DNA from: Yeguia hominis
GTDB taxonomy: Bacteria; Bacillota; Clostridia; Oscillospirales; Acutalibacteraceae
NCBI RefSeq assembly: GCF_014384705.1
Contig: NZ_JACRSN010000007.1
Coordinates: 1-64,000, forward strand
DNA length: 64,000 nt
Direction: 5' to 3'
Shown here piece by piece: positions 43,202-51,218 of this stretch (the first letter of the stretch is position 1; each line of letters begins with the position of its first letter). Made by a program: the position numbers and the translations under genes. Under the pieces are notes generated by a model, which ran no database searches, had not been told where the DNA came from, and saw only the letters and a list, made by a program, of their open reading frames with translations.

Positions 43202-44473
43202 ATGTTTGTAGATGTTGCGGAAATTCAAATTAAAGCCGGAAACGGCGGGAACGGTGCAGTTTCATTTCACCGGGAAAAATATGTGGCGTCCGGCGGGCCG
43301 GACGGCGGAGACGGCGGGCGCGGCGGCAACGTGGTTTTTCAGGCGGACGATAACCTTTCCACGTTGGCTGACTTCCGGTATAAGCGCAAATATGCTGCTC
43401 AAAGCGGAGAAAATGGGCGTGGAAACCGTTGTTACGGAAAGAGTGCGCCGGATCTGATCATTCGGGTTCCGCGCGGAACGCTTGTCCGGGAAAAGGAAAC
43501 CGGTCGGATTTTGGCGGATATTTCGTCTGAAGAGCCGCAAATTGTTGCAAAAGGCGGACGCGGCGGCTGGGGGAATAGCCACTTTGCAACGCCGACTCGG
43601 CAGACGCCGCGGTTTGCAAAGCCCGGTACGCCCGGAGAACAGTTCGCGGTGCGCCTGGAGCTCAAGCTTTTGGCGGATGTCGGGCTGGTCGGATTTCCGA
43701 ATGTCGGGAAATCGACGCTGATTTCTGTGGTCAGCGAGGCAAAACCCAATATTGCGAACTATCATTTTACAACGTTGACGCCGGTACTCGGCGTTGTCCG
43801 CATGCGCGAAGGCAGCTCGTTTGTTATGGCGGATATTCCGGGGCTGATTGAGGGAGCCTGGGAAGGCGCCGGCCTGGGTCATCAGTTTTTGCGGCACGTA
43901 GAGCGTTGCCGGATGCTGATTCATGTCGTGGATGTTTCCGGCAGTGAGGGACGGAATCCCAAAGAAGATTTCCGGGTCATCAATGAAGAGCTGCAGAAAT
44001 TCAATCCGGAATTGGCGCAGCGCCCCATGGTGGTTGCGGGCAATAAGTGCGACCTGACAGATGACGAGACTGTTGCGGATTTTCGCCGTTTCGTCGAGGC
44101 GCAGGGGTATGCCTTCTTTCCGATTATGGCGGCAATCCGCTATGAGGTGGATCCGCTTCTGAAAAAGGTAGAAGAAATGCTGCAGGGGCTTCCTCCGGTT
44201 GCGCGATACGAGCCGGAACCGGCTCCGGTTGTCAGCGCGGAACAGATGGAGCGCAAAGAAGTCAAAATTTCGCAGGAAGACGGCGTGTATTTCGTGGAAG
44301 CAGATTGGCTGCTGCAAATTTTGCGAACCGTGGATTTTGATGACTATGAATCCCTGCAATATTTCCAGCGTGTCCTGATTCATACAGGCGTTATAGACGC
44401 CTTGCGGGAAGCGGGTGTACAGGAAGGCGATACGGTCAGCCTGTATGATGTGGAATTTGATTTCGTGGAATAA
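43202..44473 (+). CDS. obgE: GTPase Obg (CgtA)
   Basis: 423 residues. The glycine-rich Obg fold at 1-158 (KAGNGGNGAVSFHREKYVASGGPDGGDGGRGG), then the GTPase with GFPNVGKSTLISVVS, FTTLTPVLG and NKCDL, and a C-terminal OCT domain (about 345-423). It acts in 50S ribosome assembly and in stress signalling. GAGGTG lies just upstream. It is followed after 15 bp by mrnC. Confidence 0.97.
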   Translation: MFVDVAEIQIKAGNGGNGAVSFHREKYVASGGPDGGDGGRGGNVVFQADDNLSTLADFRYKRKYAAQSGENGRGNRCYGKSAPDLIIRVPRGTLVREKETGRILADISSEEPQIVAKGGRGGWGNSHFATPTRQTPRFAKPGTPGEQFAVRLELKLLADVGLVGFPNVGKSTLISVVSEAKPNIANYHFTTLTPVLGVVRMREGSSFVMADIPGLIEGAWEGAGLGHQFLRHVERCRMLIHVVDVSGSEGRNPKEDFRVINEELQKFNPELAQRPMVVAGNKCDLTDDETVADFRRFVEAQGYAFFPIMAAIRYEVDPLLKKVEEMLQGLPPVARYEPEPAPVVSAEQMERKEVKISQEDGVYFVEADWLLQILRTVDFDDYESLQYFQRVLIHTGVIDALREAGVQEGDTVSLYDVEFDFVE

Positions 44474-44488
44474 GGAGGACGTCGGGTT

Positions 44489-44884
44489 TTGGATCGGTTT
44501 TATGATACGCCCTGCGAACCAAAGCGGATGAATGCGCTCAACCTTGCGTTTGTCGGGGATTGTGTGTTCGATCTGTTTGTGCGGGAACGCCTGACCTGCA
44601 TGCTGGATGCACCGGTCAACACGCTGCACCGGCGGGCAGTCGAGCAGGTCTGTTGCGGTTCACAGGCAAAGGCGGCGCAGAGACTGCTCCCGAATTTTAC
44701 AGAAGAAGAAAAGGCCATTTATTTACGCGGCCGCAATGCGCACACAGCGCATCTTCCCAAGAATTCGACGCCGGCAGACTACCATGCCGCTACGGCATTG
44801 GAAGCGGTTTTTGGGTATTTATATCTTCAGGGGAATCTTTCCCGTTTGCGAGAACTATTTTCTATGATTTGTGAAATGGAATAA
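44489..44884 (+). CDS. mrnC: Mini-ribonuclease III (MrnC)
   Basis: 131 residues, TTG start 10 bases after AAGGAGG. It holds the RNase III catalytic core (LNLAFVGDCVFDLFVRERL, and YHAATALEAVFGYLYL) but no dsRNA-binding domain, as expected for MrnC, which matures 23S rRNA. LRGRNAHTAHLPKNSTPADY is characteristic. It is the second gene of the obg operon. Confidence 0.93.
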   Translation: MDRFYDTPCEPKRMNALNLAFVGDCVFDLFVRERLTCMLDAPVNTLHRRAVEQVCCGSQAKAAQRLLPNFTEEEKAIYLRGRNAHTAHLPKNSTPADYHAATALEAVFGYLYLQGNLSRLRELFSMICEME

Positions 44885-44898
44885 AAGAATCACATAAG

Positions 44899-44956
44899 AA
44901 CATCCTGCGTGGAACCGTTCCTGAGCGAGAGCGGATCGGCGCAGGATGTTTTTCTG
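44899..44956 (+). terminator. Terminator after mrnC
   Basis: AACATCCTGCG with its complement CGCAGGATGTT (11 bp), a 30-base inner part with its own pairing, then TTTTTCTG. Confidence 0.9.
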
Positions 44957-45314
44957 TGAAGAAGCACAACATCATTATGAAAGCTGCCGGATAGATACTT
45001 GATTTTTTGAAAAAACGTGCATATAATGAAAATAGATCGACGGAAAAATATGTAATTCGAGGCTGAATTTTATATTTTTACTTTGGCTTTTACAAACAAG
45101 AAACAGAGCGGGATTCGTTGCGCCGTAGAAAACAAGATGTTGCGGAATTCCGGCTTTTTGTCTGTCAATCCTATGGCACAGCGCAAAACCAGGAGGTGAT
45201 AGAGGCAGCTGCAATCGGGTTTGTGAAACCCGTGCAGATTTTGCGGATCCATTCAAACGTCTGATTGCATTTTTGGTATGGCGGATGGTATTTTGAAAAT
45301 AGGGAGGAATTTAA
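44957..45314 (+). promoter_or_regulatory. Leader region of the BspA-like gene with a bulged hairpin
   Basis: No gene over 25 codons is credible. At 45209-45237 CTGCA-AT-CGGGTTT pairs with AAACCCG-TGCAG. AGGAGGTGAT, a full complement of the 16S tail, lies at 45191-45200 but fits only a 22-codon GTG frame with no homology. The gene's own ribosome site, GGGAGG, is at 45302-45307. Confidence 0.4.
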
Positions 45315-47600
45315 ATGAAAACTGCTTTACGGAAAATGACGAGCGTACTGCTGGCCATTTTGCTTGTTGCCAGCGTATTCGGAATAGAGGCGTTTGCAGC
45401 CGGTTCCGATGGATTTCAGGATTATGGGGAATGCGGAGAAGATCTTTTGTGGGAACTGAACGAGGACGGTTCCCTGGTTTTGACAGGCTCCGGGGATATG
45501 AATGTAGATGGGGACATTCCGTGGGAAAAATACAAATCCGAGATTACGTCGCTGGTGTTGCCGGAAGGATTGACCGGAATTGCCTGGAATGCTTTTGAAA
45601 ACTGTACGCATCTGACGGAAGTCACGATTCCAGACGGTGTGGAGGAAATTCGGGGCAGCGCATTTCGCGGGTGCACGGGTTTGACTTCCGTTACGCTTCC
45701 GGACGGCCTGATTTCCATCGGAAATTGGGCGTTTTCCGGTTGTTCCAATTTGCAGACGCTTCAAATTCCGGATACGGTTTCCTGTATCGAACAGGGTGCA
45801 TTCAGCGAATGCGCTGCGCTTTCAGAAATCACGGCGCCGAAAGACCTGTCGATCATCTGTCGAGATGTATTTGACGAAACGGCCTGGTATTACGCGCAGC
45901 CGGACGGATTTTTATATTGGGGAAAGGCGCTGCTCGGCTATAAGGGCACTGCGCCGGAGAATACGGAATTATCTGTGCCGACTGGAACCATTCTTGCAAT
46001 TGCGGCATTTGAAGATTGCAGCGGACTGACCTCTGTGACGGTTCAAAGCGGTGTGCCGGTTTCGTACAGTGCGTTTCGAAACTGCGCATCGCTGACATCG
46101 GCAGTCCTGGAAGATGGGGTACCGGTCGTAGAGGCGGAAGCATTTTCGGGCTGCACCAATCTAACGTCGATCAAACTCTCCGGTTCTTTGCATGTGCTTG
46201 GAAACAAAGCGTTGGCAGATACCGGTTGGTATCACGCGCAGAAAGACGGGTGTTTATATCTGGACGGCGTGCTGATCGGTTACAAGGGAACCATACCAGC
46301 CAATACAACCCTGAAGGTCAAAAATGGAACCCGGCTGATTGCGGATTATGCATTTGCCGATGAAACGGCGCTGACTGGTCTTGTGCTTCCGGATAGTGTA
46401 GAAAAGGTTGGAGCATATGCGTTTTATGGCTGCAGCGGGATCCGCAATCTGACAGTTTCTACAGAGACAAACACCGGCTGTGCGCTCGATTCCTTTGGGG
46501 AATGTACGGGAATCGAAACCGTGACCATTACCGGAAACGGCGTTTTGGAGGCGGCATATCAGGCGGGATATGACGAATATGGAGAGCCCTGTTTGTGGAT
46601 TTGTACCCCTTGGGGAGAAAGCACCGTGTTGCATCGCGTTGTGATTCAGGATGGCGTAACCGGAATTGGAGAAGACGCGTTCTATGAATGCAATACGCTT
46701 TCAGAAATCATTCTTCCGAAAAGCGTCAAGACCTTCGGCGAAGATGCATTTTATGACTGCTATGAGATGCAGATTTTCTGTTACAAAAACAGCGCTGCAG
46801 AAACTTATGCGAATGAAAACTTTCTGTGGGCTTTTTATCTCGATGCCCCGCGTGTTTCGATTTCCAATGCTTCGACGGGCATGAAGATCAGCTGGGAAAG
46901 TGTGGATTGGGCAAATCGGTATTTTGTTTATCGAAAAACGGGCAATGGCAAATGGGAGCTCCTGAAAAAGACAACGGCAAGGAGCTATACCGATACGACC
47001 GTTAAGTCCGGAACGACATATGCCTACACGGTGCGCGGAGAAGCGGACGGAATTCGTACGGATTATGTCGGCAGCAAGGCGCTGAAATATCTTGCGCAGC
47101 CAAAGGTGGCCGTCTCCAATACCTCCAAAGGCGCGAAAGTCAGCTGGGGAAAAGTAAAGGGTGCAGCGGGATATTACGTGTACCGCAAAACCGGAAATGG
47201 AAGCTGGAAACGCCTCAAGGACACGAAAGGAACCAGTTATACCGACACGACTGCCAAATCCGGTACAACATATTCCTACTCGGTAAAAGCGTATTCCGGC
47301 TCTATAAAGAGTACGTCGACCAACAGTCGGAAAATCAAGTGCCTGAGCCAACCGAGTGTGAAACTTTCCAATACCTCGAAAGGTGTGAAAATCAGCTGGG
47401 GCAAAGTGAAGGGCGCCGCGGGATATTACGTATATCGCAAAACGCCAGGCGGTAAATGGACGAAGCTTAAGACGTCAACCGGAACGAGTTATACGGATAA
47501 AACCACCAAAAAAGGAAAGACCTATTATTATACCGTAAAGGCGTATTCCGGAAAGACTTACAGCAGTTATGTGACAACTAAAAAAATAAAACGCAAGTAA
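45315..47600 (+). CDS. Secreted BspA-like leucine-rich repeat protein with C-terminal Fn3-like repeats
   Basis: 761 residues. A signal peptide ends near VFGIEAFAAG (residues 1-29). LRR_5 repeats fill about 75-510 (e.g. AFRGCTGLTSVTLPDGLISIGNWAFSGCSNL). Three Fn3-like domains of about 82 residues follow (from 517, 597 and 679), the last two near-copies with WGKVKGAAGYYVYRKT. No anchor is visible, so it may be secreted or wall-associated. BspA-like proteins bind host or microbial surfaces. It is isolated by terminators on both sides. Confidence 0.9.
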   Translation: MKTALRKMTSVLLAILLVASVFGIEAFAAGSDGFQDYGECGEDLLWELNEDGSLVLTGSGDMNVDGDIPWEKYKSEITSLVLPEGLTGIAWNAFENCTHLTEVTIPDGVEEIRGSAFRGCTGLTSVTLPDGLISIGNWAFSGCSNLQTLQIPDTVSCIEQGAFSECAALSEITAPKDLSIICRDVFDETAWYYAQPDGFLYWGKALLGYKGTAPENTELSVPTGTILAIAAFEDCSGLTSVTVQSGVPVSYSAFRNCASLTSAVLEDGVPVVEAEAFSGCTNLTSIKLSGSLHVLGNKALADTGWYHAQKDGCLYLDGVLIGYKGTIPANTTLKVKNGTRLIADYAFADETALTGLVLPDSVEKVGAYAFYGCSGIRNLTVSTETNTGCALDSFGECTGIETVTITGNGVLEAAYQAGYDEYGEPCLWICTPWGESTVLHRVVIQDGVTGIGEDAFYECNTLSEIILPKSVKTFGEDAFYDCYEMQIFCYKNSAAETYANENFLWAFYLDAPRVSISNASTGMKISWESVDWANRYFVYRKTGNGKWELLKKTTARSYTDTTVKSGTTYAYTVRGEADGIRTDYVGSKALKYLAQPKVAVSNTSKGAKVSWGKVKGAAGYYVYRKTGNGSWKRLKDTKGTSYTDTTAKSGTTYSYSVKAYSGSIKSTSTNSRKIKCLSQPSVKLSNTSKGVKISWGKVKGAAGYYVYRKTPGGKWTKLKTSTGTSYTDKTTKKGKTYYYTVKAYSGKTYSSYVTTKKIKRK

Positions 47601-47603
47601 AAA

Positions 47604-47640
47604 AATGGATCGGCGCATATTGTGCCGATCCATTTTTTAG
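47604..47640 (+). terminator. Terminator of the BspA-like gene
   Basis: A 14-bp stem (AATGGATCGGCGCA with TGTGCCGATCCATT, one G-T pair), loop TAT, then TTTT. Confidence 0.93.
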
Positions 47641-47656
47641 GTACTGCGGAGCAAAC

Positions 47657-47711
47657 CGGGCCGCAGAAAAATTGCGGCAAAAAGAGTTTTTGCCGTCTGC
47701 GGCCCGCTTTT
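47657..47711. terminator. Nested hairpin, probable terminator of the Asn-rich gene
   Basis: An outer stem CGGGCCGCAGA/TCTGCGGCCCG encloses an inner stem CGGCAAAAA-GAG-TTTTTGCCG. It lies 70 bp beyond the minus-strand gene's stop; T-rich on both sides. Confidence 0.6.
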
Positions 47712-47779
47712 TCTGCCGGGAAATTTCGGTGGTGTCAGAAGACAAATCCCGAAGTTTTTATTAAAGGCCGTGTAAACAG

Positions 47780-47962
47780 TTAGTTGTTGTAAGCGTCTGT
47801 GCTGCGGTTCGTAGAATTATTTGCCTTGTTATTCGCCTTGTTGTTTGCAGAGTTGGTAGAAGACTGGTTTTTCTTTTGGGAAGCGTTTTGGTTGTTGCGG
47901 TTTGTGCCGTTGCAGTTGTTAGCCTGATTGGTGCTCTGATTGTTGTAGTTCTTATTTTCCAA
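47780..47962 (-). CDS. Asn-rich small hydrophilic protein (SASP-like in composition)
   Basis: 60 residues, roughly one-third Asn, with many Gln, Ser, Thr and Lys and no hydrophobic core. Repeats of the type NNKANNKANN occur. TTG start 2 codons after a perfect AAGGAGGTGA ribosome site. Composition and short length recall gamma-type small spore proteins and coat-associated peptides; no family match is certain. It lies just left of array 2, divergent from it. Confidence 0.6.
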   Translation of the reverse strand: MENKNYNNQSTNQANNCNGTNRNNQNASQKKNQSSTNSANNKANNKANNSTNRSTDAYNN

Positions 47963-48057
47963 AGGTATCACCTCCTTCGAGAAATATTGTTTGCTTTGGG
48001 GCAAAAAATATACAAGAAAAATTTTCGGCAGATTCCAATCCTTGCACGCTCCGCTTC

Positions 48058-48086
48058 TTGTCAAGCGCAAAAAGGGGTGCTATAAT
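48058..48086 (+). promoter_or_regulatory. Strong promoter at the head of array 2
   Basis: TTGTCA, 17 bases, TATAAT. The expected start of transcription (about 48092) falls on the closing stem of the first repeat unit, so the array should be transcribed toward ilvE. Confidence 0.75.
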
Positions 48087-48399
48087 AACCTCAAGACCAC
48101 GCTGTGCAGCACACAGCGCGGACGGCTGCCGCCGTCAGGCAAAGCCGCAGGCTTTGCTCTCTTGAGAACATTGAACTTGCGTAAAATAACCTCAAGACCA
48201 CGCTGTGCAGCACACAGCGCGGACGGCTGCCGCCGTCAGGCAAAGCCGCAGGCTTTGCTCTCTTGAGAACATTGAACTTGCGTAAAATAACCTCAAGACC
48301 ACGCTGTGCAGCACACAGCGCGGACGGCTGCCGCTGTCAGGCAAAGCCGCAGGCTTTGCTTTCTTGAGAACATTGAACTGGCGTAAAATAACCTCAAGA
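48087..48399 (+). repeat. Tandem array of three 101-bp structured repeats (array 2)
   Basis: CCTCAAG recurs at 48089, 48190, 48291 and 48392, exactly 101 bp apart; the first three units are nearly identical and the fourth breaks off. Each unit: closing stem CTCAAGA/TCTTGAG, hairpins CGCTGTG-CAGCA-CACAGCG, GACGGC-TGCC-GCCGTC and GCAAAGCC-GCA-GGCTTTGC, then GAACATTGAACT(T/G)GCG. Order and arm sizes match array 1, read on the opposite strand. Confidence 0.92.
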
Positions 48400-48599
48400 A
48401 TACAAGTTTGAGTACGCATGGCAGCCTTATGCATGCGTCATCGCGGCGAGGGCCGCACAAAAGGCTGCGGTGACATTTTGACAGCAAAAAAGGGAAAATG
48501 CCTATGGCATTTTTGGCGGCTACGCCGCTCGAGAGCTTGTGCTTTTGCCTTTTAGATAAGCGAATACAGTTTGAATACTGAGAAGGCGAGGAATGTATC
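48400..48599 (+). promoter_or_regulatory. Hairpin-rich leader of ilvE
   Basis: After array 2: GCAGCCTT/AAGGCTGC (48421-48478) encloses GCGGC-N4-GCCGC (48443-48456). Then come AAAATGCC-TAT-GGCATTTT (48495-48513) and GCGGC-TAC-GCCGC (48516-48528). No T-box sequence (GGGTGGAACC type) is present. A TTGACA at 48478-48483 has no good -10 at 17 bp. Confidence 0.4.
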
Positions 48600-49670
48600 A
48601 TGCAGGAAATTCGAGTGGAACTGACCAAAACGCCGAAAGCAAAACCGGCGGATGAAACAAAGCTGGGCTTTGGCAAAATTTTTACAGATCACATGTTTGT
48701 GATGAATTATGATGCGGGAGAAGGCTGGCACGATCCGCGCATTGTTCCGTATGGCCCGATTGAAATGGAGCCTTCCGCGATGTGCCTGCACTACGGCCAG
48801 TCCGTATTTGAGGGCATGAAGGCTTACCGGACAGCGGATGACCGAATCCTGTTGTTCCGGCCGGAAAAAAATATGGCGCGTCTGAATGTCTCCAACGAGC
48901 GACTTTGCATCCCGCAGATTGACGAAGAATTTGCCAAAAATGCGATTGCCAAGCTGGTTGCAATTGAAAAAGATTGGGTGCCGCATGCGGAAGGCACTTC
49001 CCTTTACATTCGCCCCTTTATCTTTGGAATTGACCCGCAGGTTGGTGTGCATCCGGCGTCCCATCTGCTCTTTATCGTGATCTGCTCTCCGGTGGGCGCT
49101 TATTATCCGGAAGGCCTGAATCCGGTGAAAATTTACGTGGAAAAGAACTATGTCCGCGCGGTTCGCGGCGGTATGGGATATACAAAAACTGCCGGCAACT
49201 ATGCGGCTTCTCTCAAGGCGCAGGACGAGGCTGAGAAGCAGCACTACACGCAAGTACTTTGGCTTGACGGCGTAGAGCGGAAATACATCGAAGAAGTCGG
49301 TACGATGAACGTCTTTTTCAAAATTGATGATGAAATCGTGACGCCGGCGCTGCAGGGTTCCATCCTTTCTGGTATTACCAGAATGTCCTGCATTGAGATT
49401 TTGCGCTCCTGGGGCATGAAGGTTACAGAGCGTCCGATTGCGATTGACGAATTGGCAGAAGCAGCCCGGACCGGCCACCTCAAAGAGGCGTTCGGAAGCG
49501 GCACGGCTGCTGTAATCTCCCCGATCGGCGAACTTAAATGGGGCGACGAAATCATGTCGATCAACAACGGCGAGATCGGCCCGGTTTCTCAGAAATTGTA
49601 TGACACTCTGACTGGAATTCAGTGGGGGAAAATTGCAGATCCGTTTGGCTGGACCTGCGAGGCAAAATAA
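48600..49670 (+). CDS. ilvE: Branched-chain amino acid aminotransferase
   Basis: 356 residues, fold type IV PLP enzyme of the long bacterial IlvE class. CLHYGQSVFEGMKAYR, the Schiff-base Lys region GGMGYTKTAGNYAASLKAQ and EVGTMNVFF are present. It transaminates Val, Leu and Ile with 2-oxoglutarate. GCGAGGAA lies 8 bases before the ATG. It is a single gene with a structured leader; a terminator follows. Confidence 0.96.
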   Translation: MQEIRVELTKTPKAKPADETKLGFGKIFTDHMFVMNYDAGEGWHDPRIVPYGPIEMEPSAMCLHYGQSVFEGMKAYRTADDRILLFRPEKNMARLNVSNERLCIPQIDEEFAKNAIAKLVAIEKDWVPHAEGTSLYIRPFIFGIDPQVGVHPASHLLFIVICSPVGAYYPEGLNPVKIYVEKNYVRAVRGGMGYTKTAGNYAASLKAQDEAEKQHYTQVLWLDGVERKYIEEVGTMNVFFKIDDEIVTPALQGSILSGITRMSCIEILRSWGMKVTERPIAIDELAEAARTGHLKEAFGSGTAAVISPIGELKWGDEIMSINNGEIGPVSQKLYDTLTGIQWGKIADPFGWTCEAK

Positions 49671-49684
49671 AAAACAAAATTTTA

Positions 49685-49718
49685 GGGGACGCATTCCAAA
49701 CGAAAGCGTCCCTTTTTG
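49685..49718 (+). terminator. Terminator of ilvE
   Basis: GGGACGC, 13-base loop, GCGTCCC, then TTTTTG. From here to 49950 the sequence becomes AT-rich and holds no gene I can support. Confidence 0.85.
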
Positions 49719-49957
49719 TTTATATTTTGTCCTGCGAAAAATCCGAGTCAGGAGAAACGGAAGATACCAGTCCGCGCAGCCTTGTAACCCGCAAAGTATA
49801 AAAAAGAGAAATCAATGCCGTGCAGATGCGCGGCGCGTATTTTCTCGAATAAAATTTTGTCCGACAAGATCGTTCCTTATACCAAAATGCAGTTTTGTTT
49901 TAAAATTTGCGGATATATTCCTTTTTTAGAATTAAATTTCAATGGAATTGTGATATA

Positions 49958-50053
49958 AAAAGTACGTACAACTTTTATTATAAAAAGAGTATTAAATTTT
50001 TTATTCCTAAAATTCAGAAAAGAATTGACAGAAAAACCGTATAGATATACTAT
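49958..50053 (+). promoter_or_regulatory. Promoter of the dehydrogenase-kinase-ROK operon, with an upstream inverted repeat
   Basis: TTGACA (50025-50030), 17 bases, TACTAT (50048-50053). An inverted repeat AAAAGT-N7-ACTTTT lies at 49958-49976 and could be the ROK regulator's operator. Promoter seen; operator inferred. Confidence 0.7.
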
Positions 50054-50110
50054 TAAATCATATTCGTTTTATAAAACCGATTTCAATAATGAGAGGAGAT
50101 TTTTTTCAAA

Positions 50111-51187
50111 ATGAGCACATTGCCAAAAACCATGAAGGCTCTGGTCGCATACGGAGCAGGAGATTATCGTTTGGAAACTGCTTACCCGACACCGGAATGC
50201 GGTCCGGATGATATCATCATCAAGACCGAGGCCTGCGGAATCTGCGCGGGAGATCTCAAATGCCAGCACGGCGCCGCGATGTTCTGGGGAGATGCCATGC
50301 AGCCGGCGTATGTTCGGCCGCCGGTGATTCCGGGCCATGAGTTCCTCGGGACGATTGTGGAAATGGGCGCGAATGTAACAGGTTTTGCGTTGGGAGACCG
50401 CATCACCGCCGATCAGATCGTTCCCTGCGGCGAATGCAAATTCTGCAAATCCGGCCGCTACTGGATGTGTCAGCCGCATGATATTTTTGGATTCCAGAAA
50501 GAAAACAATGGCGGCATGGCGGAATATGTCCGCTATCCGAAAAACAGCGTGATCCACAGAGTTCCGGATAGCATGAAGCTTGAAGATGCGCTGCTCATTG
50601 AGCCGTACGCCTGCTCCAAGCATGCTGTAGACCGCGCGCAGATTGGATGCGAAGACGTTGTGGTGCTTTCCGGCGCAGGAACGCTTGGTCTGGGAATGCT
50701 GACATATGCGCGGATGAAGAACCCGGCAAAGCTGATTGTACTGGATATGCTGGATAACCGTCTGGAAAAGGCAAAAGCCTTTGGCGCAGATATCGTGATG
50801 AACCCCGGCAAGGTCGATGTGATTTCGGAAGTGCTCAAGCTGACCGAGGGATATGGCTGTGACATTTATATTGAGGCGACCGGTCATCCGTCCAGCGTAA
50901 CACAGGGCCTTTCCATGATCCGCAAACTGGGCCGTTTTGTGGAATTCAGCGTGTTCGGTGCGCCGACAACGGTGGACTGGTCGATTATCGGGGACCGCAA
51001 GGAACTGGATATTTGCGGCGCACACCTGTCGCCGTACTGCTTCCCGTTTGTGATTGAAAATATCGCGAACGGAAACTTGAAAACGGACGGCGTGGTTTCC
51101 AGCATGTTCCCCATTGAAGAATGGGAAAAAGCGTTTGAATACGCAACCGGAAAATATGGAGATTTTAAGGTTGCGATTACATTTTAA
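50111..51187 (+). CDS. Zinc-dependent medium-chain alcohol dehydrogenase (polyol/threitol dehydrogenase-like)
   Basis: 358 residues. Catalytic zinc ligands in CGICAGDLKC and GHEF, structural zinc in the four cysteines of CGECKFCKSGRYWMC, and an NAD-binding LSGAGTLGLGML. The best guess is a sugar-alcohol dehydrogenase, because a FGGY sugar kinase follows 31 bp later, giving the oxidise-then-phosphorylate logic of polyol use. GAGAGGAG precedes the ATG. Confidence 0.88.
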   Translation: MSTLPKTMKALVAYGAGDYRLETAYPTPECGPDDIIIKTEACGICAGDLKCQHGAAMFWGDAMQPAYVRPPVIPGHEFLGTIVEMGANVTGFALGDRITADQIVPCGECKFCKSGRYWMCQPHDIFGFQKENNGGMAEYVRYPKNSVIHRVPDSMKLEDALLIEPYACSKHAVDRAQIGCEDVVVLSGAGTLGLGMLTYARMKNPAKLIVLDMLDNRLEKAKAFGADIVMNPGKVDVISEVLKLTEGYGCDIYIEATGHPSSVTQGLSMIRKLGRFVEFSVFGAPTTVDWSIIGDRKELDICGAHLSPYCFPFVIENIANGNLKTDGVVSSMFPIEEWEKAFEYATGKYGDFKVAITF

Positions 51188-51218
51188 AAAAGTATTGTTT
51201 TAGAAACGGAGGAGTATC

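Noticed and set aside
43262..44629. 455-codon open frame antisense to obg
   Set aside because: Shadow of obg; the plus-strand protein is certain.
45170..45240. c-di-GMP riboswitch upstream of the BspA-like gene
   Set aside because: Only a short GCACAG-GCAAAACC-like start fits; the remaining conserved parts are absent.
48087..48399. CRISPR array
   Set aside because: The whole 101-bp unit is conserved with no unique spacers, and no cas genes are present.
48087..48399. Tandem tRNA genes or tRNA-like molecules from the cloverleaf shape
   Set aside because: Arms adjoin directly, stem sizes are wrong, and there is no TTCRA loop, anticodon arm or CCA-type end.
48400..48599. T-box riboswitch upstream of ilvE
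   Set aside because: No AGGGTGGNACCGCG-type motif or specifier loop could be found.
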